8,839 nucleotides of DNA, from contig JAASTM010000063.1 of assembly GCA_021767325.1 (NCBI GenBank), positions 1 to 8,839 on the forward strand, written 5' to 3'. Numbering within the stretch: the first letter of the stretch is position 1; every line of letters begins with the position of its first letter. This document shows positions 5,565-8,839 of the stretch, in pieces. The notes under the pieces were generated by a model that was not told where the DNA came from, searched no databases, and saw only the letters and a program-made list of their open reading frames with translations. A program made the translations under genes and the position numbers. Source of the DNA: Spirochaetales bacterium (GTDB taxonomy: Bacteria; Spirochaetota; Spirochaetia; DSM-16054; Sediminispirochaetaceae).

Positions 5565-6053
5565 ATGAGAGTGAGGAGTTTCATAATTTCGTTGCTATTT
5601 GCGCTGGCGGTGATAGCCTCGATGGTCGTATTTTCCGGAGCCTCGGGCGCTTTGTTCGTGAATCTGCCGGCTTTTATGGTAGTGGTGTTGATGCCGCTTG
5701 TACTGTTGAGGGCGAGTTTTTCGTTTGCTGAGATGGGCGCCTGTTTCCGGCTGGCTTTCAGACTGCCCGATTTCCATGAGAGCGGCAGCAGTGGACCCAG
5801 AGCTGCTGAAATCAAACGGGCGGTGGTGTTTTTCAACGCCATGCGGAGTTATCTGCTGAGTGCCGGCTTTATTGGCGGTATGGTGGGCACCATAACCATA
5901 CTGGCTAACCTGAGTGATACAAGCCGGGTGGGATTCGGCGCTGCTTTGGTACTGCTGACGATTCTGTACACGATAGTGTTATCGACTCTGCTGGTTCTGC
6001 CGCTGCGCAGCAGTTTAGAGAAACAGCTGACAGCGCTGGAGACCGGCGGCTGA
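5565..6053 (+). CDS. Compact MotA/ExbB-like integral membrane protein
   Basis: The 162-residue product appears to have four membrane helices in two pairs (residue numbers from GTG 5562, one higher than from ATG 5565). Helix 1 is about 7-26, helix 2 about 32-52, a polar loop of ~45 residues holds FHESGSSGPRAAEIKR, helix 3 is about 98-117 and helix 4 about 124-148. The C-terminal half, GFIGGMVGTITILANLSDTS then GFGAALVLLTILYTIVLSTLLVLPLRSSLEKQL (cited as a region), follows the MotA pattern: GTV-GLI-ML-NL-D, G-GMAVALLTT-YG, then a late proline and charged KL. FVNLPAFMVVV also resembles MotA helix 2. The cytoplasmic loop is far shorter than in MotA (about 100 residues), and no MotB/ExbD partner is seen. 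The fold call is by eye. Function is unknown; as third gene of the sigma operon it may be an envelope sensor or ion channel subunit. Confidence 0.78.
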   Translation: MRVRSFIISLLFALAVIASMVVFSGASGALFVNLPAFMVVVLMPLVLLRASFSFAEMGACFRLAFRLPDFHESGSSGPRAAEIKRAVVFFNAMRSYLLSAGFIGGMVGTITILANLSDTSRVGFGAALVLLTILYTIVLSTLLVLPLRSSLEKQLTALETGG

Positions 6054-6056
6054 GCG

Positions 6057-6101
6057 AGAGCTGCAGGTGAGTGCGGCTGCAGATGCTCAGCACTCAGCTC
6101 T
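6057..6101. terminator. Imperfect hairpin between convergent genes, possible bidirectional terminator
   Basis: AGAGC (6057-6061) and TGAGTGC (6068-6074) pair with GCACTCA (6090-6096) and GCTCT (6097-6101), giving a 12-bp stem with a 6-nt bulge and a 15-nt loop. It lies in the 46-bp gap between the sigma operon and the converging multicopper oxidase gene, whose stop it touches. There is no U-run on either side, so intrinsic termination is only a possibility. Confidence 0.3.
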
Positions 6102-7629
6102 AATCGTCCTGTAGTACCTCGAACTGGCCCATCATGCCGGCATCCTCGTGTTCCAGCAGGTGGCAGTGATACATGTAGATGCCGGTGTAGTCTTCGAAGC
6201 GCTTGATGATGCGGACCACATCGCCCGGCCAGAGCAGTACCGTGTCCTTCCAACCGGCCTCGTTGGCCGGGGGCGGCTGGCCGTTTATGCTGAGAATTTG
6301 AAACTGTCCGTCGTGCACGTGGAAGGAGTGCGGCACGTTCATCATGCGGCCCATCATCCCCCGTCCGTGTTCGATCTGCCAAATCTCGGTGGCTCCCAGA
6401 GGGACTCGCTCGTCGATGCGGTTCATGTTCATAGTTTTCCCATTGATGGTCAGCCGTCCGCCGGGGCCCATGGTCGACATGACGAATTGCCGGGTTCGTT
6501 CGGCCTCGGTAGCGGGGATCGGATCGATGCTGTTGAGACGCAGCGATGTGTCGGGGTAGGAGCGAACCGGAGCGGAGCTGCGTCCCTGGACCACCGACTC
6601 ACGTACGATGAACTGCAGAGCCTGATAGGCGGTACCGGCATTGGTCTCGGCTGTCAGGCTTAGGGACTCGCCGTCATCAAAGCGGGTAAGGTCGACCAGC
6701 AGTTCCGCCCGCTCTCCCGGCGAGAGTACCACCGCAGTCATTTCTACCGGATTTTCCAGAAATCCGCCGTCCGAGGCGATCTGCAGGAAGGGCTGTTGTT
6801 CGTCCAGCCGAATTCTCAGGACTGATGAGTTGCTGCCGTTCAGCAGCCGCAGGCGGATGACCTCGCGGCCCACCTCGAGATAGGGTTTTCGGGCTCCGTT
6901 GGCCAGAAGAGCGTTACCGGCAAATCCGTGCATGATATCCGGCTGCGATGGTCGGTAGGTGAATCGGCCGTCCCTCCCAAAGCGCCGCTCCTGCAGAATG
7001 AGCGGTATATCGTTCTGTCCGTACTCCTGCGGTATCGGCAGAGAGTCGGAGTTTTTATCCTCAATGATGAACATACCGGCCAGCCCGCGGTAGACCTGTT
7101 CGGCGGTAGTGGGAATGAGGTGGGGGTGGTACCAGAGGGTGGCGGCCTGCTGTTGGATCGGGAACTCGGCGGTCCAGGTTGATCCGGCGGCTACCTGCTG
7201 GTGCGGCCCGCCGTCCATTACCGCCGGTACATGGGCACCGTGCCAGTGAACCGTAGTGTCCTCAGCAAGGTTGTTTTTCACATCTATGCGTACCGAGTCG
7301 CCGCGCCTGACCCGGATTGTGGGACCCAGGTAGCTGCCGTTGTAGCCAATCGTGGGGGTAGCGGCATCGGGGTAGAACTCCCGGCGGCCGGACTGCACCT
7401 GCAGTTCGAACCTTGTAATTCCATCCTCTACGGCTCCCTCGAGCAGCGGCGGGATGGGAAGGGGGTTCTGGAACTCCTCCGGCGGGCTTTGGGTTCCGCT
7501 GAACTCGCCTTCGTTAGATCTTCCTTCCGCCGAGCCGGCCGCCGGAACCGCAGCGATACCGAGTATAAAAAAGAATACACTCAGCAGCAGTATAGGCCGC
7601 ATCTGTCTTTTGATTATGAAAACAGTCAT
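6100..7629 (-). CDS. Exported multicopper oxidase, CueO/CotA-like laccase
   Basis: The 509-residue protein has all four copper-binding blocks: HWHG (128-131), WYHPH (166-170), HSFHVH (434-439) and YHCHLLEHEDAGMM (487-500). In the last block C489, H494 and M499, with H434, make the type 1 site, and the other histidines make the trinuclear site. These enzymes oxidise a substrate (Cu(I), metals or phenols) and reduce O2 to water. An N-terminal Sec-type signal (basic KRQMR, hydrophobic LLLSVFFFILGIAAVPA, cleavage probably around residues 30-35) sends it out of the cytoplasm; the RR motif of Tat substrates such as CueO is missing. A methionine-rich GRGMMGRMMNVP (422-433) just before the third copper block hints at copper contact. 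ATG 7629 is preferred because AGGTAGGGG lies 6 nt upstream, whereas ATG 7602 has no such site. The substrate (Cu(I) detoxification or laccase) is not determined. Confidence 0.95.
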   Translation of the reverse strand: MTVFIIKRQMRPILLLSVFFFILGIAAVPAAGSAEGRSNEGEFSGTQSPPEEFQNPLPIPPLLEGAVEDGITRFELQVQSGRREFYPDAATPTIGYNGSYLGPTIRVRRGDSVRIDVKNNLAEDTTVHWHGAHVPAVMDGGPHQQVAAGSTWTAEFPIQQQAATLWYHPHLIPTTAEQVYRGLAGMFIIEDKNSDSLPIPQEYGQNDIPLILQERRFGRDGRFTYRPSQPDIMHGFAGNALLANGARKPYLEVGREVIRLRLLNGSNSSVLRIRLDEQQPFLQIASDGGFLENPVEMTAVVLSPGERAELLVDLTRFDDGESLSLTAETNAGTAYQALQFIVRESVVQGRSSAPVRSYPDTSLRLNSIDPIPATEAERTRQFVMSTMGPGGRLTINGKTMNMNRIDERVPLGATEIWQIEHGRGMMGRMMNVPHSFHVHDGQFQILSINGQPPPANEAGWKDTVLLWPGDVVRIIKRFEDYTGIYMYHCHLLEHEDAGMMGQFEVLQDD

Positions 7630-7646
7630 GTTTTACCCCTACCTCA

Positions 7647-7675
7647 AAGATAAGGCGGGGGAAGTCGGAATGCAA
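7647..7675 (-). promoter_or_regulatory. Candidate promoter of the multicopper oxidase gene
   Basis: On the minus strand TTGCAT (7670-7675) and TATCTT (7647-7652) are separated by 17 bp, with transcription expected near 7640. It lies in the 58-bp gap after the flavoprotein pair, so the oxidase may have its own promoter besides read-through. The match to consensus is moderate; I see no copper-regulator palindrome beside it. Confidence 0.4.
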
Positions 7676-7687
7676 GTAAAAGAAATG

Positions 7688-8350
7688 TCACAAAAACGGC
7701 CGGTCTAACCTCTGTTCAAAGGCATGGTTTTGTTTTAGCACCTTGTGCCAGCCGATATTGCTGAGTCCCACTTTATCAACGATGTTCAGCAGCCGCAGTT
7801 GAAAGGCCGAAAGCTCATAGGGTTTGGACAATTTGCGGACGATCTCATCGTCGAAGCTGTGAGTTTCCTCATACGCAGTGCCTAATTCTGAGACCAGTCT
7901 CAAGACTTTCTTGAACATTTTGGGATACATGTAAATGCCGGCAGCCTCTCCCTTTGAAACGGTACCCAGATAATTGTAGTTGAGCTGCGCGGCTAGTTGG
8001 CGGAAATAGGGTTCGACATATTTGTGCTGGGCGGTTTCCATAAACCCGGCCTGTACAATAAAGCCTAAGTATTTTGCCTCTGAAGGATTTGCCGGGGCTG
8101 ATGGGGCGGGTTGCATCTCCTCGATGAACTTCATGACAATGCCCGGCATCGCATGGATATAGAGGGGCAGAATGATAATGATGGCATCGAAGCCGGCCGC
8201 GTAGCGGGCCAGCTGTGTGGGTTCGCTTCCGGCAATGCACTTTATTTCACAGGGAGCCTGCATCCGGCTTACGAATTGTTCTGCAAAAATTCGGGAGTTA
8301 CTCTGCTTTGAATTGCCTTTCGGCGACCCGTTTAGAATGATGGTCTTCAA
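7688..8350 (-). CDS. NAD(P)H-dependent FMN reductase-like flavodoxin-fold oxidoreductase
   Basis: The 220-residue protein opens with a beta-strand and a flavin phosphate-binding loop, ILNGSPKGNSKQSNS (5-19), the GSP-K-x-SNS pattern of the NADPH-dependent FMN reductase / flavodoxin-like family. Later flavodoxin-fold elements are AIIIILPLYIHAMPG (56-70) and FIVQAGFMET (97-106). The last ~80 residues are helical and not recognised. It is cytoplasmic and probably reduces quinones, nitro compounds, flavin or a partner protein using FMN; no substrate is evident. The start is a TTG at 8350: GGAGG lies 6 nt upstream (8357-8361) and the P-loop strand starts at once, while no better-placed ATG exists. 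The TTG overlaps the TGA of the upstream gene (TTGA, 4 nt), so the two are translationally coupled and may work as a pair. Confidence 0.88.
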   Translation of the reverse strand: MKTIILNGSPKGNSKQSNSRIFAEQFVSRMQAPCEIKCIAGSEPTQLARYAAGFDAIIIILPLYIHAMPGIVMKFIEEMQPAPSAPANPSEAKYLGFIVQAGFMETAQHKYVEPYFRQLAAQLNYNYLGTVSKGEAAGIYMYPKMFKKVLRLVSELGTAYEETHSFDDEIVRKLSKPYELSAFQLRLLNIVDKVGLSNIGWHKVLKQNHAFEQRLDRPFL

Positions 8351-8838
8351 CTGTTTCCTCCCCCTTCGGCTGTATATTCTTCAATCGGTTTCACACTAGT
8401 GTTGGCTGAGTGAAACTGGTAGAACACCCGCTGTATGTAATCTGCAAAAATCTGCCTGCCCGCAGGAGTATCGAAGCTGCCCTCGTAGTAGAATTCGATA
8501 TCGGGATACCGTTCGTACCGCGGCACGTGCATCGATTCGCCGGTCGAGTATTCGGTGTACGGCAGATACAGCGGTATCATCCTATCGAAGAGGGTTTTGA
8601 GCCGGCCGCTGACAAAGCCTCTGGTCACCTGAGAAAAGAAGATCGCTCGGTCGGCAGTGATGTAATGATGGTAGAACTCATCCAGGTCCTTGAACACGCA
8701 CCTGCCGGGCGTCTTCCACCAGCAGGTCCAGCAGCCAATACAATCACTGACTTCCGTGCGGCGTAAGTCGAGTGTATAGGCATTCGCGGCGGGGATGGTT
8801 TCAGTCTCTGTTATAATGACGGTTTTCTTTTTATTCAT
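8347..8838 (-). CDS. Cysteine-rich flavodoxin-family / iron-sulfur flavoprotein-like oxidoreductase
   Basis: The 163-residue product has a four-cysteine cluster, C33-x2-C36-x2-C39-x7-C47, in DCIGCWTCWWKTPGRC. This is like the compact CxxCxxC(x4-7)C motif of iron-sulfur flavoproteins and related flavodoxin-family proteins. It is followed by AIFFSQVTRGFVSGRLKTLFDR (65-86, cited as a region), which matches the second flavin-contact segment, and by YYEGSFDTPAGRQ near the end. The usual N-terminal GSPR phosphate loop is not present; the protein runs from a short strand (KTVIITET) almost straight into the cysteines. The ATG at 8838 is one base from the window edge, so I cannot check for a ribosome-binding site or an earlier start. 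It overlaps the following reductase gene by 4 nt. Electron transfer between the two is inference. Confidence 0.85.
   Translation of the reverse strand: MNKKKTVIITETETIPAANAYTLDLRRTEVSDCIGCWTCWWKTPGRCVFKDLDEFYHHYITADRAIFFSQVTRGFVSGRLKTLFDRMIPLYLPYTEYSTGESMHVPRYERYPDIEFYYEGSFDTPAGRQIFADYIQRVFYQFHSANTSVKPIEEYTAEGGGNS
8357..8361 (-). promoter_or_regulatory. Shine-Dalgarno supporting a TTG start
   Basis: GGAGG on the minus strand, part of GGGGGAGGAAACAG, lies 6 nt before the TTG at 8350. It is inside the 3' end of the upstream gene and fixes the unusual start codon of the FMN reductase-like gene. Confidence 0.75.
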
Positions 8839-8839
8839 A

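Noticed and set aside
5565..6053. Calling this gene a true flagellar stator motA
   Set aside because: The cytoplasmic loop is too short, no motB follows, and the operon context is a sigma factor.
5849..6382. Minus-strand open frame of 177 codons spanning the convergent gene ends
   Set aside because: It is antisense to the MotA/ExbB-like gene and out of frame with the copper oxidase, with no recognisable motif.
6148..6663. Plus-strand open frames antisense to the multicopper oxidase (also 7201-7653)
   Set aside because: The minus strand carries the intact oxidase with all copper ligands, so these are shadow frames.
7527..7629. Twin-arginine (Tat) signal on the multicopper oxidase
   Set aside because: The n-region has KRQMR but no RR pair, so a Sec signal is the better reading.

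Overview
The window looks like a gene-dense stretch of a free-living bacterial chromosome. It is mostly GC-rich (about 55-65% in stretches I counted by eye), with strong Shine-Dalgarno sites and several overlapping gene pairs. I lean towards a spirochaete of the Spirochaeta/Alkalispirochaeta type. That is an impression from the proteins and their mix, not a demonstration. I see no rRNA, tRNA, CRISPR array or insertion sequence, and no gap between genes exceeds about 105 bases.

Layout, left to right. (1) Bases 1-759, minus strand: the N-terminal 253 codons of a protein with leucine-rich repeats, whose 3' end lies outside the window. It carries an HPD-containing segment that looks like a divergent J-domain. 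(2) Bases 849-2854, plus strand: a TetR-family regulator and a GH13 (alpha-amylase family) glycosidase in a tight operon. A perfect 20-bp palindrome sits inside the promoter. (3) Bases 2871-3853, minus strand: an AT-rich pair in which a small W-rich protein overlaps an AbiEii-like nucleotidyltransferase by 4 nt, a probable toxin-antitoxin module. (4) Bases 3906-4628, minus strand: a small (p)ppGpp synthetase just upstream of that pair. (5) Bases 4733-6053, plus strand: an ECF sigma factor, a small single-span membrane protein that may be its anti-sigma factor, and a compact four-helix membrane protein resembling MotA/ExbB. (6) Bases 6100-7629, minus strand: an exported multicopper oxidase. (7) Bases 7688-8838, minus strand: two overlapping flavodoxin-fold redox genes, one with four clustered cysteines.

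The content is regulatory and stress-oriented: alarmone synthesis, a nucleotidyltransferase module, an envelope-type ECF sigma operon, a copper-dependent oxidase and flavoprotein reductases, alongside a regulated intracellular alpha-glucan hydrolase. The least familiar parts are the sigma/single-span/MotA-like operon, the HPD-LRR protein, and the placing of the alarmone synthetase directly ahead of the nucleotidyltransferase pair. Two genes, the TetR regulator and the putative antitoxin, have good -10 elements so close to their ATG that their mRNAs would be leaderless.
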